Part shown: in pieces, positions 18,901-27,999 of the stretch
How the letters are laid out: each line of letters starts with the position of its first letter
Position numbering within the stretch: position 1 is the first letter of the stretch
Assembly: GCF_000173735.1 (NCBI RefSeq)
Contig: NZ_ACCB01000037.1
Coordinates: forward strand, 1 to 41,200
Reading direction: 5' to 3'
Source of the DNA: Yersinia aldovae ATCC 35236
GTDB lineage: Bacteria > Pseudomonadota > Gammaproteobacteria > Enterobacterales > Enterobacteriaceae
DNA length: 41,200 nucleotides
Notes under the pieces: generated by a model
Told to the model about the DNA's origin: nothing
Databases searched by the model: none
The model's input: the letters and a program-made list of their open reading frames with translations, nothing else
Program-made: the position numbers and the translations under genes

Positions 18901-19631
18901 AAACTCTGGATCAACATTTACACGCCAGCCCGACAGGGGTTGATCAGCATACTGAACTGAGTATCTTACAACAGCAGTCGGAACAACTTTCGGCACAATT
19001 AAAAACGACGACACTACGGCAAGGCGAATTACGTAACCAGCTAGAAACGGATACAGCTCGCCGCAACAACCAGCACGCGCTATTTGAGCAAATTGAGCGT
19101 AGCCAACAGCAATATGATGACTGGAGTTATCTCAATCAATTAATCGGCTCTAAAGAAGGCGATAAATTCCGCAAATTCGCGCAAGGTTTGACGCTCGACC
19201 ATCTGGTCTATCTGGCAAATAACCAACTCAGCCGTTTACATGGCCGCTACCAGTTACAGAGAAAAACCAGTGACGCACTGGAGTTACAAGTGGTGGATAC
19301 CTGGCAGGCGGATGCAATACGCGATACCCGCACACTTTCCGGTGGGGAAAGTTTTTTGGTCAGCCTGGCACTGGCATTGGCGTTATCTGATTTGGTCAGC
19401 CATAAAACCAGTATTGACTCACTATTTCTTGATGAAGGCTTCGGTACTCTGGATGCAGAAACGCTGGATATTGCCTTGGATGCTCTGGATAGTCTGAACG
19501 CTTCAGGTAAAACTATCGGGGTTATTAGCCATGTAGAGGCAATGAAAGAGCGAATTCCGGTGCAGATAAAAGTTAAAAAGGTCAACGGATTGGGAGTCAG
19601 CCGTTTAGACAGTATTTTTCAGGTGAAGTAG
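15948..19631 (+). CDS. sbcC: SbcC, ATPase subunit of the SbcCD (Rad50-type) complex
   Basis: An SMC/Rad50-like ATPase that holds DNA ends for SbcD. Walker A is GPTGAGKT (residues 37-44). The zinc hook is Cys600-Pro-Leu-Cys603 in the middle of two very long coiled coils. The signature LSGGESF and Walker [13 protein letters not shown] are near the C-terminus. At 1227 residues it is about 180 longer than E. coli SbcC (1048). The added length is in the coiled coil, which is extremely rich in glutamine (QQQQ runs; about a third of residues 225-296) and encoded by CAG/CAA-rich DNA. All catalytic motifs are intact. It follows sbcD with a 4-base overlap. Confidence 0.96.
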   Translation: MKILSLRLKNINSLQGEWKIDFTVEPFLSSGLFAITGPTGAGKTTLLDAICLALYHQTPRLNVTPSQNELMTRHTAESLAEVEFEVKGVSYRAFWSQRRAKNSPEGNLQAPKVELALCESGKILSDKVRDKLDMIAELTGLDFGRFTKSMMLSQGQFAAFLNADANDRAELLEELTGTDIYGRLSEHVFEQHKQAKIDVDVLHQRASGIELLNEEQRLALQQQIDTLRQQEKQLTAEQLVNQQQINWLMSYQQQQQHVLQYQQQRQLIAQEYQQALPELQRLARSEPAEKLRPLQRERDRCQQELQQVQLRISTLLQQQLQYQVQLAPLAQALDKANAARQQQAFEHQRQEIIIEQEVLPLDNVIAQQHHTLVQLKEQLQQLQSKEQQGRQQLALNEQKRLQAQQRLQQLEEYARQHTHHQHWEKNLPLWREQFRQLQAQQHLSLENEKQLQQQVALQNDLQQQIDALEEQGKQQQSALTQSSLQAHKIQQQLLTLEQQSPSAQLRQQLSQLQQHRPIRQQLATLSPLAQQVEVLRNKQQQQFDSQQQQLKQLEQQLAEKRQLYKQQKQHLTDLESLLDREKQIVRLEAERAKLQPGDACPLCGATDHPAIAEYQSIKPSETAVRVDALRREVEQLYTAGTELRTQVESVQQQQQRLEQELQHSQQQWVEHQQRWQALAQSIALSFTLNDHAALTDWLEQQEQAEQAYQLKLAEYERLNQQYQQAKDAVTHVEQQQQKYLQQLALITQRQQDTLQSYQRLQLQYQNQQQELADQQKTFTNTLAKLSLSLPDPDQQQNWLTNREEECQRWQQHQQEQQQLVVEQKTLEARIEDEHRYLKECVDQLSLITQQHQQTETLLQQKNLQRQALFGDVMVADARQKLREQQQQAEHVQQAAAQALQQVQTELNKLSGELTGLEQQCLHSQQRATATQTELQQALQASEFSDDAAFTAALLDEDERQRLQQLQQQLSERKQQADIRQQQAIETLDQHLHASPTGVDQHTELSILQQQSEQLSAQLKTTTLRQGELRNQLETDTARRNNQHALFEQIERSQQQYDDWSYLNQLIGSKEGDKFRKFAQGLTLDHLVYLANNQLSRLHGRYQLQRKTSDALELQVVDTWQADAIRDTRTLSGGESFLVSLALALALSDLVSHKTSIDSLFLDEGFGTLDAETLDIALDALDSLNASGKTIGVISHVEAMKERIPVQIKVKKVNGLGVSRLDSIFQVK

Positions 19632-19636
19632 TATGA

Positions 19637-19665
19637 TTTGGGTAAATCGAACAGGGCATTTACCC

Positions 19666-19668
<3 letters not shown>
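19637..19668. terminator. Long hairpin after sbcC
   Basis: TTTGGGTAAAT and ATTTACCCAAA form a perfect 11-bp stem with a 10-base loop, starting 6 bases after the sbcC stop. There is no T-tract on either side, so it may protect or end the mRNA rather than act as a classical Rho-independent terminator. Confidence 0.45.
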
Positions 19669-19767
<99 letters not shown>

Positions 19768-19788
<21 letters not shown>

Positions 19789-20682
19789 CAACCAAGCTGC
19801 ACCACGCACCCCACTCGAATCCCCGTGTAATGCTTTGCAAATGGGTGTCTCACACTCGCCGCCAAATACCCACGGACGAATTAACTTTGGTAGTGTTTGG
19901 TATAAACGATCAACATTGCTCATTCCCCCACCCAGTACGATTACATCCGGATCAAACAGGTTAACGACATGAGCCAGCGACTTGGCAAAGCGCCGCTCAT
20001 AATTGTGCATTGCTCGTTCAGCAATTACATCGCCCTGCTCAACCAACGCCATGATCTCGTTACCTTTTAGTGGTTTCCCACTCATACGAAAGTAATCCGT
20101 GGCAAATCCGGTACCGGACACAAACGTCTCGATACACCCTCTTTTACCGCAATAACAGGATACATCTTGTTGATATTGCTGCTCTTCTTCATCTTGCCAC
20201 GGTAATGGATTATGCCCCCATTCACCGGCAATACCATTACCACCAGCATGTACCCTCCCATCAATAGCAATACCTGAGCCGCAACCTGTGCCGATAATGG
20301 CTGCAAAAACCAGGTGTTTACCCGCTCCGGCGCCGTCTGTAGCCTCGGAAACCGCAAGACAATTAGCATCATTTGCCAGCCGTACCGGACGAGATAGTAA
20401 TCCCGATAGATCCTTATCGAACATCTGACCATTCAGCCATACTGAATTGGCATTCTTTACTTTGCCAGTAAAGGGCGAAAGCGTGCCCGGAATTCCAACG
20501 CCAACACTGCCCTGCTCACCGGTAGCCGCCTCTGCATCTGCAACTAAAGTAGCAATAGCCTGTAAAGTCTTCTGATAATCATGGCGCGGTGTATCGATCC
20601 GTTTGCGGAAAAGCTCCTGCCCGTCATTGGCCAGTGCGATAACCTCTATTTTGGTGCCACCTAGATCTATACCAATGCGCAT
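19768..20682 (-). CDS. mak: Mak, fructokinase (ROK family)
   Basis: A cytoplasmic sugar kinase that phosphorylates fructose (and mannose) at C6. The product opens with the ATP-binding motif [13 protein letters not shown]. It has Asn104-Asp105 (catalytic base Asp) in RLANDANC, and the ROK zinc site His157 with Cys176, Cys178 and Cys183 (EWGHNP ... [11 protein letters not shown]). Length is 304 residues against 302 in E. coli. GAGGTGAGG lies 5 bases before the ATG. The 3' end overlaps an ERIC repeat, which supplies the last codons. It is convergent with sbcC and divergent from rdgC. Confidence 0.95.
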
Positions 20683-21059
20683 AGCGCCTCACCTCATTGA
20701 CAGGATTATTCGTTGTTTCCACTAAGAGCCTTTAGCGCCAACTATTTTCAGCGATGAATCTCCGGTTTACCAAACACTTTCTGCTGTAAGCGTACTCGGC
20801 AGTTAAGCGGTGGTGATAAAAAGATCTCATCTATCCAGTTTGGACAATACCGCGCTGTGGCACAATCTTTGTCGCCTGTTATTTTAAATTTCAACGGGTT
20901 TACTGGTATTTCGATGAGAACGAAATCCAATGAAGAACAGGCTTATGCTATTTTTTTCTTATTCTTTTTACTAGGGACACTCGCGCCAATTCGTTATCAT
21001 GCCGCCCTGCGTTTGATTAACTCGCGCGCTCCAAGCGCGCCCGAGCCAGGGATAACACT
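20683..21059. other. mak-rdgC divergent intergenic region
   Basis: This 377-base gap must hold the promoters of mak and rdgC. I see a compact hairpin just before rdgC, GCGCGCT (21024-21030) with AGCGCGC (21034-21040), and a TATCAT hexamer at 20995-21000 as a weak -10. Short frames across it (for example one at 20890-21081 with a hydrophobic stretch) lack ribosome binding sites, and I do not call them genes. Confidence 0.5.
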
Positions 21060-21971
21060 ATGCTGTGGTTTAAGAATTTGATGGTTTACCGTTTGAGCCG
21101 GGAAGTTTCGCTGTCTGCGGATGAAATGGAGAAACAGTTAAGCGCCCTAAGTTTTACGCCGTGTGGCAGTCAGGATATGGCGAAAACCGGTTGGGTATCA
21201 CCGATGGGTTCACGTAGCGATACGTTAACTCATACGGTTAATGGCCAAATCGTGATTTGTGCCCGCAAAGAAGAAAAGATCCTACCGTCACCGGTGATTA
21301 AGCAAGAGTTGCAGGCAAAAATTGAACGCCTTGAAGGTGAACAACATCGCAAACTGAAAAAAACTGAAAAAGACGCATTGAAAGATGAAGTGCTGCACAG
21401 TTTATTGCCGCGTGCATTCAGTCGCTTTAATCAAACCTATCTGTGGATTGATACCGTCAATGACCTGATTATGGTCGATGCCGCCAGTGCTAAACGGGCT
21501 GAAGATACGCTAGCATTGCTGCGTAAGAGTGTCGGTTCACTGCCCGTTGTCCCGCTGACCTTAGAAAATCCTATCGAACTGACATTGACCGAGTGGGTGC
21601 GTAGCAAAGAGCTGCCTGCTGGCTTTGCGCTGATGGATGAAGCCGAATTAAAAGCGATTCTGGAAGATGGTGGCGTGATCCGCTGCAAAAAACAGGATCT
21701 CTTCAGTGATGAAATTGCAGTACATATTGAAGCGGGTAAGCTGGTTACCAAATTAGCACTGGACTGGCAAGAACGCGTTCAGTTGGTGCTGTCTGACGAT
21801 GGATCGCTCAAGCGCCTTAAATTTGCTGACACCCTGCGCGAGCAAAATGATGATATTGATCGGGAAGATTTTGCCCAGCGTTTTGATGCCGATTTTATCC
21901 TGATGACCAGTGAGTTGGCCGCCTTGATTAATAATCTGATTGAAGCATTGGGTGGCGAAGCTCAACGCTAA
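21060..21971 (+). CDS. rdgC: RdgC, nucleoid-associated DNA-binding protein
   Basis: RdgC forms a ring dimer on double-stranded DNA and restrains RecA-promoted exchange. The 303-residue product has the same length as E. coli RdgC and begins [47 protein letters not shown] and the ending [10 protein letters not shown] are all family-typical. CAGGGA lies 8 bases before the ATG, and a GC-rich hairpin ends 19 bases before the start. It ends at a hairpin shared with ppnP. Confidence 0.96.
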   Translation: MLWFKNLMVYRLSREVSLSADEMEKQLSALSFTPCGSQDMAKTGWVSPMGSRSDTLTHTVNGQIVICARKEEKILPSPVIKQELQAKIERLEGEQHRKLKKTEKDALKDEVLHSLLPRAFSRFNQTYLWIDTVNDLIMVDAASAKRAEDTLALLRKSVGSLPVVPLTLENPIELTLTEWVRSKELPAGFALMDEAELKAILEDGGVIRCKKQDLFSDEIAVHIEAGKLVTKLALDWQERVQLVLSDDGSLKRLKFADTLREQNDDIDREDFAQRFDADFILMTSELAALINNLIEALGGEAQR

Positions 21972-21992
21972 TTTAAGCGCAAAAAAACAACA

Positions 21993-22020
21993 TCGCCCTG
22001 TCATGATGAGAGGGCGAAAT
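21993..22020. terminator. Bidirectional terminator between rdgC and ppnP
   Basis: TCGCCCT (21993-21999) pairs with AGGGCGA (22011-22017). It is followed by AATTTT on the plus strand and by TGTTGTTTTTTT on the minus strand, serving both converging genes. Confidence 0.75.
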
Positions 22021-22036
22021 TTTCACTCATACCGAA

Positions 22037-22326
22037 TCATTTAGATAAATATTTACACAAATATGATGATGCTTCCGCAACTTGCAGAGTAAATTCACTG
22101 TTCGCCGGAACATAAAATTTTCACCTGGTGTAAATATTTGCCAATCTGGCGAGCCAGGAATGAGCGCTTTTAAGCTACCGGTAATCACCGTCATCTCTTC
22201 CGGTTTCGCTGTACTGAAATTGTACTCGCCCTTTTCCATCACCCCAACGCTAACTGGCCCAATACTGTCACTGTTAAAACCAATAGATTTCACTTTTCCG
22301 GTAAAATACTCATTAAATTTCAGCAT
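22037..22326 (-). pseudogene. ppnP: PpnP (YaiE) with a one-base frameshift
   Basis: PpnP is a small cupin nucleoside phosphorylase of about 94 residues. The first 70 residues, from [17 protein letters not shown] through [20 protein letters not shown] to the block ending TPGENF, match the family. In the frame as it stands, translation then continues [16 protein letters not shown] and stops only at 22027. Adding one T in the TTTT run (22114-22117) restores [25 protein letters not shown] and a stop at 22037-22039, giving 96 residues. The gene is therefore broken in its C-terminal cupin strands, or the read has a homopolymer error. The ribosome binding site is weak (GGGTGC). It is convergent with rdgC. 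Confidence 0.85.
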
Positions 22327-22576
22327 AGTTTTGCACCCGCGTCTTAATCAAGATTGAGCTTTCATATTAGAGTCACTATAAATGTTCTGTCACTGATTAT
22401 TATGACGAAATGGGATCATAATCGGGATCGTTGCCAAAGTAGCGGATAAAACGCACGATTTGGCAGCGGATAGTGCTTTTCCCAGCGAATAAAACAGATT
22501 GTTGCGATAAAAATGGCATGACCTAAACACCTTCACAACACAGACGAAGGCTCATTGACAGAAACAGAAAGTGGGT

Positions 22577-22693
22577 TTAAAGGTTACGTAGAATGTATAG
22601 TGCCAGTGACGCTTCAAAAAGTATGATCATTATTGACCAGAATGCTGGCATAAAATTAGTGTGTTGATGGATAAATAACTTGAAATTTTTCAT
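22577..22693 (-). CDS. Possible 38-residue single-pass membrane protein
   Basis: The frame encodes MKNFKLFIHQHTNFMPAFWS then IMIILFEASLALYILRNL and stops. AAGGCGGG lies 4 bases before the ATG. The product has one strong hydrophobic helix (about residues 16-35) with basic residues at both ends, the layout of enterobacterial small membrane proteins. No homologue is recalled. It sits in an otherwise empty 574-base gap between ppnP and aroL. The case rests on the ribosome binding site and composition only. Confidence 0.4.
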   Translation of the reverse strand: MKNFKLFIHQHTNFMPAFWSIMIILFEASLALYILRNL

Positions 22694-22900
22694 CGGCCCG
22701 CCTTGAATGGCCCTGCCTTAAACGGCATTGGATGAACGCAAAGGATTTACGTTAGAATGATTACGTGGATGATAATTGTACTCCCCGCATAATTATCAGG
22801 CAATCAGATGGGCCGACTATTTACGTCACAGATAAGTTGAATTACAAATAAGTCATATTACAAATCGAACTTACAATCCTCCGGCTATTTCACTACAAAA
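22694..22900. other. Intergenic DNA downstream of aroL
   Basis: Together with 22327-22576 this is the rest of the gap around the small membrane ORF. I see no terminator with a T-tract after aroL, and no repeat or RNA gene. The aroM and yaiA genes that follow aroL in E. coli are not present. Confidence 0.5.
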
Positions 22901-23425
22901 CTACTTCACCGTTTCATTGGCCAAAACTTGCAAAATTAGCTCGATAACATGCTTTGGTGGCAGAGTCGCATCCAATACATGGTGGGCTGCTTCCTGATAT
23001 AATGCTTCCCGGCTAGCCAATACGTCTCGTATTTCATCAACAATGGGTTTACCGGTCAGGCTTGGCCGCTGAGCATCTTCTGGTTCTTCAGTTAACCGTT
23101 CAACCAGCACATTGGCTGATGCACGCAGATAAAGAACCAACCCATGATTACGCATAAATGTACGATTTTCACGAGCCAACACCGCGCCACCACCAGTAGC
23201 AACCACCGTTTTAGGCGCTGTTACGGTCTGCAATGCCATACTTTCACGCAGACGAAAACCGTCCCATCCCTCGCGAGCAACCACGTCGGCAACCGTCATT
23301 TGCAAACTTTGCTGCATAAACGAATCCGTATCTATAAACCGATATCCCAACGCCTGTGCCAACGCTTTCCCTATCGTTGTCTTACCCGCACCACGCGCAC
23401 CTACCATGAAGATAGTTTGTGTCAT
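22901..23425 (-). CDS. aroL: AroL, shikimate kinase II
   Basis: AroL phosphorylates shikimate at O3 in the aromatic amino acid pathway. Walker A is GARGAGKTT (residues 9-17). FIDTDSF provides the Mg and shikimate contacts, TGGGAV the substrate glycine loop, and AQRPSLTG the lid with its Arg. The ATG at 23425 gives 174 residues, exactly as in E. coli, with AAGGACG 8 bases upstream; the frame is open 21 codons further but without family support. A weak TyrR-like site lies about 145 bases upstream. Confidence 0.95.
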   Translation of the reverse strand: MTQTIFMVGARGAGKTTIGKALAQALGYRFIDTDSFMQQSLQMTVADVVAREGWDGFRLRESMALQTVTAPKTVVATGGGAVLARENRTFMRNHGLVLYLRASANVLVERLTEEPEDAQRPSLTGKPIVDEIRDVLASREALYQEAAHHVLDATLPPKHVIELILQVLANETVK

Positions 23426-23570
23426 TACTTGAACGTCCTTTCTCATCAACTTCTGAGGATAAATTCTCAGCATCAAAAAACCGACCATTATGTTGACCGG
23501 CTAAATACAGCGCCACGCTGTAGAGGTAAATCATACCGATAATTAAGAGTAGTGCAAACTTTACGGACAT
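23382..23570 (-). CDS. Uncertain 62-residue ORF overlapping the aroL start
   Basis: The frame encodes [20 protein letters not shown] followed by [19 protein letters not shown] and a charged tail, so one N-terminal membrane helix. It overlaps the first 44 bases of aroL in another frame. There is no clear ribosome binding site before the ATG at 23570, and no homologue is recalled. It may be a small membrane protein gene or chance. Confidence 0.25.
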   Translation of the reverse strand: MSVKFALLLIIGMIYLYSVALYLAGQHNGRFFDAENLSSEVDEKGRSSNDTNYLHGRCAWCG

Positions 23571-23587
23571 GTAAAAATTACGATACA
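23570..23587. promoter_or_regulatory. Weak TyrR-box candidate upstream of aroL
   Basis: TGTAAA-N6-GATACA matches the TyrR box TGTAAA-N6-TTTACA at 10 of 12 defined positions. TyrR controls aroL in E. coli, so the position is plausible. Only one imperfect box is seen. Confidence 0.3.
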
Positions 23588-23654
23588 CCCTCAACTGTAG
23601 TGTTATTCTACAACCTGACAGGGGACTGAGATCCATATCAGGTTGATAATATAA

Positions 23655-24884
23655 TCAGAAATCGACACTGGCCCGCAAAATAAATTACCGAGGCTCTCCT
23701 ACAGCCACCCGCAGATTACCACCACTTGATAGGTAATAGGTTTTATCAAACAGGTTTTTCACATTGAGCGGCCATTTCACCCAATAATGATTAACCGGCA
23801 ATGAGTAAGAAATGAAGGTATCAGCGGCGGTATAATCATCTAAGGTAAAACTATTGGCAACATCCCCACCTCGCCGCCCGAAGTAACGCGCCCCTGCGCC
23901 AATCCGTAGGTTATCGCCACTCTGCCAGCCGGTAAAGCCAAGCGTCTGAGTCAAATAGCGAAGCACGGTTACGGGCAACATTAGCCATCTGATTGGCTTT
24001 GTTCTCGGGATCTTCGCTAACACGCGCATCAATATAAGCATAAGTGGCAATCGCACTCAGATTGCCCGTCAGTTGCCCGGAGACATCTACCTCAACCCCC
24101 TGTGAACGCACGCGCCCTGCGGTACGGGTGACCGCCTCACCATCCACCAACTCATTGACCATGACATTGCGTTTGGCGATATCAAATAGCGCCAGCGTCC
24201 CCGTCGCCCTATCGGGTCATTCCACTTTACTGCTCACTTTCCATGATTGCCCCTGCTCTGGTGGCAATGAGTCTATTTGGGTTGCGATAGATGAATTGGA
24301 TTTGAAGGATTCACTGTAACTGCCGTACCACGAGATTTCCGGTGTCAGTTTATAAACCACGCCGGTACGCGGAATCAATTTGCTGTCTGAACTGTCGGTA
24401 TTGGTGACTAAAGGCCGCCCTTTACCGGCGAAAATATCAAAATGATCGTAACGTAAACCTGCCAGTGCACCCCATTTATCGGTCAACTCAATCGAGTCCT
24501 GCATAAACCAGCCATAACTTTTAAGGTTTTCACGCTGATCACTGTCTTTGGCACTAACTGCGGTTGGAGGCGGCATCAAACCATATATCGGATGATAGAT
24601 ATTAAAGTTCGAGTTCTTTTTGCCCCGAACCATGTCACCGCGATAAGTTCGATTATCTTCAAAATCAAAACCCACCAATATCTGATGACCGACGCCGACT
24701 AAACCAAGATCACCCATTAATGTCAACTGCACCGCCTGCGCCCAACTCACAGCATAGCGGTGACGTCAGCCTGACGGCTTACACTGGATTGAGCGCTAAA
24801 GCGCGTGTCTGCACTGAATGCACGCCGTCCCGTTAAGAGCGATGCTAAACAGACAAAAATCAGTAGACCTTGAAAATATTGCAT
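23655..24884 (-). pseudogene. TonB-dependent siderophore receptor, multiply disrupted remnant
   Basis: The remnant of an outer-membrane ferric-siderophore receptor (ferrichrome-type is plausible). A signal peptide (MQYFQGLLIFVCLASLLTG) starts at 24884, but the N-terminal plug domain is missing and the frame stops after 45 codons. Barrel sequence resumes in another frame (24217-24750: ILVGFDFEDNRTYRGD, WFMQDSIELTDKWGALAGLR, YGSYSESFKSNSS). A shift near 24205-24235 exposes KWNDPIG in a second frame before ATGTLALFDIAKRNV; a further shift near 23955 leads to LRIGAGARYFG and NLFDKTYYLSSGG. Finally GEPR is followed by TAA (23685-23687), although the downstream codons still read FILRASVDF and stop, the usual C-terminal strand. 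A Fur box precedes the start. Confidence 0.9.
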
Positions 24885-24916
24885 ACATTTCACATAATCA
24901 TAAATAAGTCGCGTGT

Positions 24917-24935
24917 GATAATGATTGTTATTTTC
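24917..24935. promoter_or_regulatory. Fur box upstream of the receptor pseudogene
   Basis: GATAATGATTGTTATTTTC matches the 19-base Fur consensus GATAATGATAATCATTATC at 15 positions. It is 33 bases before the remnant's start codon, where it would have given iron repression. Confidence 0.75.
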
Positions 24936-25093
24936 AATTGTATTGTGTAGGGAGTTGCGCTGAGAGCACGAAACTTCAGGGAGGCTTTCTCAATTCGCTC
25001 GTTGACGAATAATATTGGTTTTACGCCCGATAATCCTCTGGCAAACCAGAGGTTATGGCACTGCTAATCAGCAAAGGCTGACAAGGAATAATG

Positions 25094-25651
25094 TTAACGA
25101 GGCTGGCAAATATAGACCAGTGCTGGGGGGAAATTACGCACAACGCGAATTCTCTTCCAGGTAAAATAACGGGAGAGTAACGGTTCAGAAAGATGGCTAT
25201 ATTGAAAGAGGACTAGCACCCCATTGTTTGCACGTAAACGCTGTTGAGCCTGTTGTAATATTCTGATACTGACCTTGGTTGGAATCGATAACAGCGGTAA
25301 ACAGCAAAATACAGCGTCATAATCCTGATCCAGTGCTTCAGCAGAACGGCCAACCACCTGTAAACGCAGATCTTTAATTTGATGCAGTGCATGAACAAAA
25401 TGGGGTTGAATCTCATAAGCCTGCAAACGTGAGTTAGTCGACATATGCGATAAAATACGCTTAGTCAGTACCCCATCCGCAGCCCCTAATTCGGCAATAT
25501 TGAGATTCTGTGTCCAATTAACCTGATTCAACATCGCCTGGCATAACCAAGGCGATGAGGGGGCTAATGTACCCACGGTGCGGGGTGAGGCAATAAAGCG
25601 CTGTAAATAGGAAAACTGACTTTTAAAATTACGCCGGACAGTGTTTAACAT
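25094..25651 (-). CDS. SAM-dependent methyltransferase, phospholipid N-methyltransferase-like
   Basis: A 185-residue class I methyltransferase. The N-terminal segment FIASPRTVGTLAPSSPWLCQ followed by AM, then the SAM motif IAELGAADGVLTKRIL (about residues 52-67), is the arrangement of the COG3963/PmtA-like group, which includes bacterial phosphatidylethanolamine N-methyltransferases. YEIQPHF continues the SAM site, and YDAVFCCLPLLSIP is the acceptor-side motif. The true substrate is unknown; related proteins may instead act on rRNA or other lipids. GAGGAGAGG gives a strong ribosome binding site. A PmrA-type box lies about 48 bases before the start, suggesting control with lipopolysaccharide modification genes. 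It has no operon partner. Confidence 0.8.
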   Translation of the reverse strand: MLNTVRRNFKSQFSYLQRFIASPRTVGTLAPSSPWLCQAMLNQVNWTQNLNIAELGAADGVLTKRILSHMSTNSRLQAYEIQPHFVHALHQIKDLRLQVVGRSAEALDQDYDAVFCCLPLLSIPTKVSIRILQQAQQRLRANNGVLVLFQYSHLSEPLLSRYFTWKRIRVVRNFPPALVYICQPR

Positions 25652-25698
25652 AGCCTCTCCTCGGAAAACCGAATGGACTACAATAACACCTTATATTT

Positions 25699-25715
25699 CT
25701 TAAGTTCTCATTAAG
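25699..25715 (-). promoter_or_regulatory. PmrA (BasR) box upstream of the methyltransferase
   Basis: On the minus strand the site reads CTTAAT-GAGAA-CTTAAG, an exact fit to the PmrA direct repeat YTTAAK-N5-YTTAAK. TATAAG follows 3 bases later as a good -10. The site faces the methyltransferase gene, whose start is at 25651. Confidence 0.65.
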
Positions 25716-25936
25716 ATTGCTCTAAAAATTGATTATTTCCATCAAAAAAATAATGGCTTCAATGCGAATGAAAAAATGAAATGAACAAGCCCATTGTTAA
25801 CGAGGATACTTTGCTGTCACTAACAGGCTTGTGGTATGAATGAAAAAGAATCTATGTGATAGACGAACCATATAAAATATATTTATATACTAATACTGTA
25901 TCTAAATATTTCGTTATTTAGCTCTTGTCATAACAA

Positions 25937-26206
25937 TTAACGATAAATCTCGGCGCTGGCAATGTACCTACTGGAATCACCTGGATTACTCATGCCGATA
26001 ATCCGATAGTAACCAGCACCACTCGCCATCGCTTTAGCATCCAGAGCTGACTCAACATCCATCGGTGAACCACTAATATTAGACAGCGAAATCACCCCCA
26101 TGCTTTGCAGCTTAGCGGCTTGAGTTGAATTAACTTCTTGTGCAGCCATAGTGGTAAATGAAGCGGTAGCAATAAGCGTTGCTGCGATGACAGGTAATAG
26201 TTTCAT
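25937..26206 (-). CDS. YhcN/BhsA-family (DUF1471) small periplasmic protein
   Basis: A secreted stress-associated small protein of a family (BhsA, McbA, YhcN) linked to biofilm and to acid, peroxide or metal stress. The 89-residue precursor has a signal peptide (MKLLPVIAATLIATASFTT then MAAQ) with likely cleavage near residue 22. The mature part carries the family pattern AAKLQSMGVISLSNISGSPM, ALDAKAMASGAGYYRIIG and the end YIASAEIYR. TTGGAGC precedes the ATG at 26206; the frame is open 11 codons further but the signal peptide starts here. The exact family member cannot be told. Confidence 0.88.
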   Translation of the reverse strand: MKLLPVIAATLIATASFTTMAAQEVNSTQAAKLQSMGVISLSNISGSPMDVESALDAKAMASGAGYYRIIGMSNPGDSSRYIASAEIYR

Positions 26207-26433
26207 AATATGCTCCAACTGACAGGTTATCTGTAACATCTTGTAGGCGTCAATTATGGGTGCAGCAATGCAAGGAGACGTAATGCAGTGTAAAGAAGTT
26301 CAATCATTGTGAGGGGAGTAAGGAGAAAACACATGAATTTGTGTCAAATCCTACCGCTATCATAAAATAAAAAATGAACAACACTGAATGCAGGCGTCAG
26401 TATATTATCATCGGCACCTGTTTTTAGAAATAA

Positions 26434-27204
26434 TTAGTCTCTTTTTGCAACAATCATTATTATATCGCTGGTAAATGAGCCATCTACCCGAATTTCATAA
26501 TGTCGAATAACACTCTCTGACGCCAATTTTTGCAACTCACGAATAGCCGTAGCAAAGTGCAGTGGTGTGCGCATTCGGGCAATCCAGCTACTGTACTCCA
26601 AAAACAGTCGATCTGACGTGACCTCATTTATGACTAACCCGGCATCAGTAAACAGTGACAGCCATTCACCAGGTGAATAATTCCTCACATGCGAGGTGTC
26701 ACGTAATACCTCCACCGTTTGCAAATAGATATCCAGCACCGGGTTACCAGGAGACGCTACATCCATAAAAATAACGTTCCCTCCGGGTCGTAACACCCGT
26801 TTGACTTCGCGTAATGCCAAGCCAACATCATGCCAGTGGTGAGCGGAATAACGGCTGATCACAATATCAAAACTGTTATCAGCAAAAGGTAATGATTCTG
26901 CAAGCCCTTGCTGCACATTAATATTAGTCAGTTTTTTATCTGCCGCGGCCTGGCTCACCACCTGTAACATTTGTGCCGAAAGGTCATAAGCAACGACTTC
27001 TTTCACCACCGCAGCGGCGGTAAAACTGGCATGTCCTGCACCACACCCCAGATCCAGTAAACGGGCATCACCATGAGGTTGCAATAGTGCCATCAGGCGC
27101 TGTAAATCATTACCTTGAGCATGGACCGCACTGGTCAGATAGGCATTAGCTTGATCGCCAAATTGCCGCTCCACTGCATCTTTATGGCTATTTTTTACTG
27201 TCAT
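26434..27204 (-). CDS. SAM-dependent methyltransferase, YafE/UbiE-like
   Basis: A 256-residue class I methyltransferase of the Methyltransf_11 group. Motif I is RLLDLGCGAGHASF (about residues 48-61), motif II VVAYDLSAQML, and post-motif SLPFADNSFDIVISRYSAHH then LREVKRVLRPGG. It most resembles E. coli YafE, whose substrate is unknown; the N-terminal VERQFGDQANAYLTSAVHAQ block is shared. CAGGGTC provides a ribosome binding site. It is divergent from the GNAT gene at 27353. Confidence 0.87.
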   Translation of the reverse strand: MTVKNSHKDAVERQFGDQANAYLTSAVHAQGNDLQRLMALLQPHGDARLLDLGCGAGHASFTAAAVVKEVVAYDLSAQMLQVVSQAAADKKLTNINVQQGLAESLPFADNSFDIVISRYSAHHWHDVGLALREVKRVLRPGGNVIFMDVASPGNPVLDIYLQTVEVLRDTSHVRNYSPGEWLSLFTDAGLVINEVTSDRLFLEYSSWIARMRTPLHFATAIRELQKLASESVIRHYEIRVDGSFTSDIIMIVAKRD

Positions 27205-27352
27205 TATGACCCTGCCTATGGTTTAACTGTTTAAGTTAGCGAGTATCAGACATTAATCAATGTAAACTCTGAGACAAAATTACTATATCCTAAATAATGA
27301 GAAGGGTAAGTAGGCCACAACATCACAATAGCGCGGTTTTATTAAGGTAAAT

Positions 27353-27841
27353 ATGATGACAACGCTCAGAGCAATGCGTACTGAGGAACTCTATGATTAT
27401 CGGAATCTCTTTATAACTGAGTATGCGCAAGATTTATCATCCAACAGTGGTTATAGTGCCGAGCAAGCACTGACTTATGCAGCACAGCTCTTTGATGGTT
27501 ATCTGCCTGAGGGCGTTAATAGCATCGGCGATTATCTGTATTGCATCCAGAATAAAGATAAGATGAGTGATGATGACCAACGGGTAGGTTATTTATGGTA
27601 TAGCTTAGGTAAGGATGATACTGCGGCCTTTATTAAAGACTTCTACGTGTTGCCCGCTTATCAACGCAAGGGCTATGGTTCGGCATGTATGCAGGCACTG
27701 GAACAATTGCTCATTGCTCAGGGCATATTTGAGATAAAACTAAGAGTGGCGGCAGATAACCCACAAGCAAAACGATTATATGAACAGATGGCTTTTGTAG
27801 TGACGGGATTTAATATGTCCAAATCGCTGAAATCCAAATAG
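27353..27841 (+). CDS. GNAT-family N-acetyltransferase
   Basis: A 162-residue acetyl-CoA-dependent transferase. The acetyl-CoA motif A is DFYVLPAYQRKGYGSACM (about residues 95-112), with the Q/RxxGxG/A loop RKGYGS; motif B is RVAADNPQAKRLYEQMAFV. The N-terminus TTLRAMRTEELYDYRNLFI then TEYAQDLSSNSGY fits a common GNAT start. The acceptor cannot be named. AAGG lies 5 bases before the first of two adjacent ATG codons (27353 and 27356); either could be used. Confidence 0.88.
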   Translation: MMTTLRAMRTEELYDYRNLFITEYAQDLSSNSGYSAEQALTYAAQLFDGYLPEGVNSIGDYLYCIQNKDKMSDDDQRVGYLWYSLGKDDTAAFIKDFYVLPAYQRKGYGSACMQALEQLLIAQGIFEIKLRVAADNPQAKRLYEQMAFVVTGFNMSKSLKSK

Positions 27842-27999
27842 CCACGACAACCCTCTTATTACGGGTAATGGCAATATTCATAGGACGCTCACAGAACTGC
27901 AAACGAGAAAATAAAGCCTGACAACCGGACGAACAGTGATTCAAGCGTGATACCCGCTGTTCCTCTGATCAGTCAGCCTAAGACAAAGTTGAATGGAAA

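Noticed and set aside
20890-21081. A plus-strand frame with a hydrophobic stretch overlapping the rdgC start
   Set aside because: No ribosome binding site, overlaps a well-supported start in another frame, and T-rich DNA explains the hydrophobic run.
23561-23576. TTTAC-N6-GTAAA as a TyrR box
   Set aside because: The arms are in the inverse order to TGTAAA-N6-TTTACA. Only the overlapping site at 23570-23587 was kept, at low confidence.
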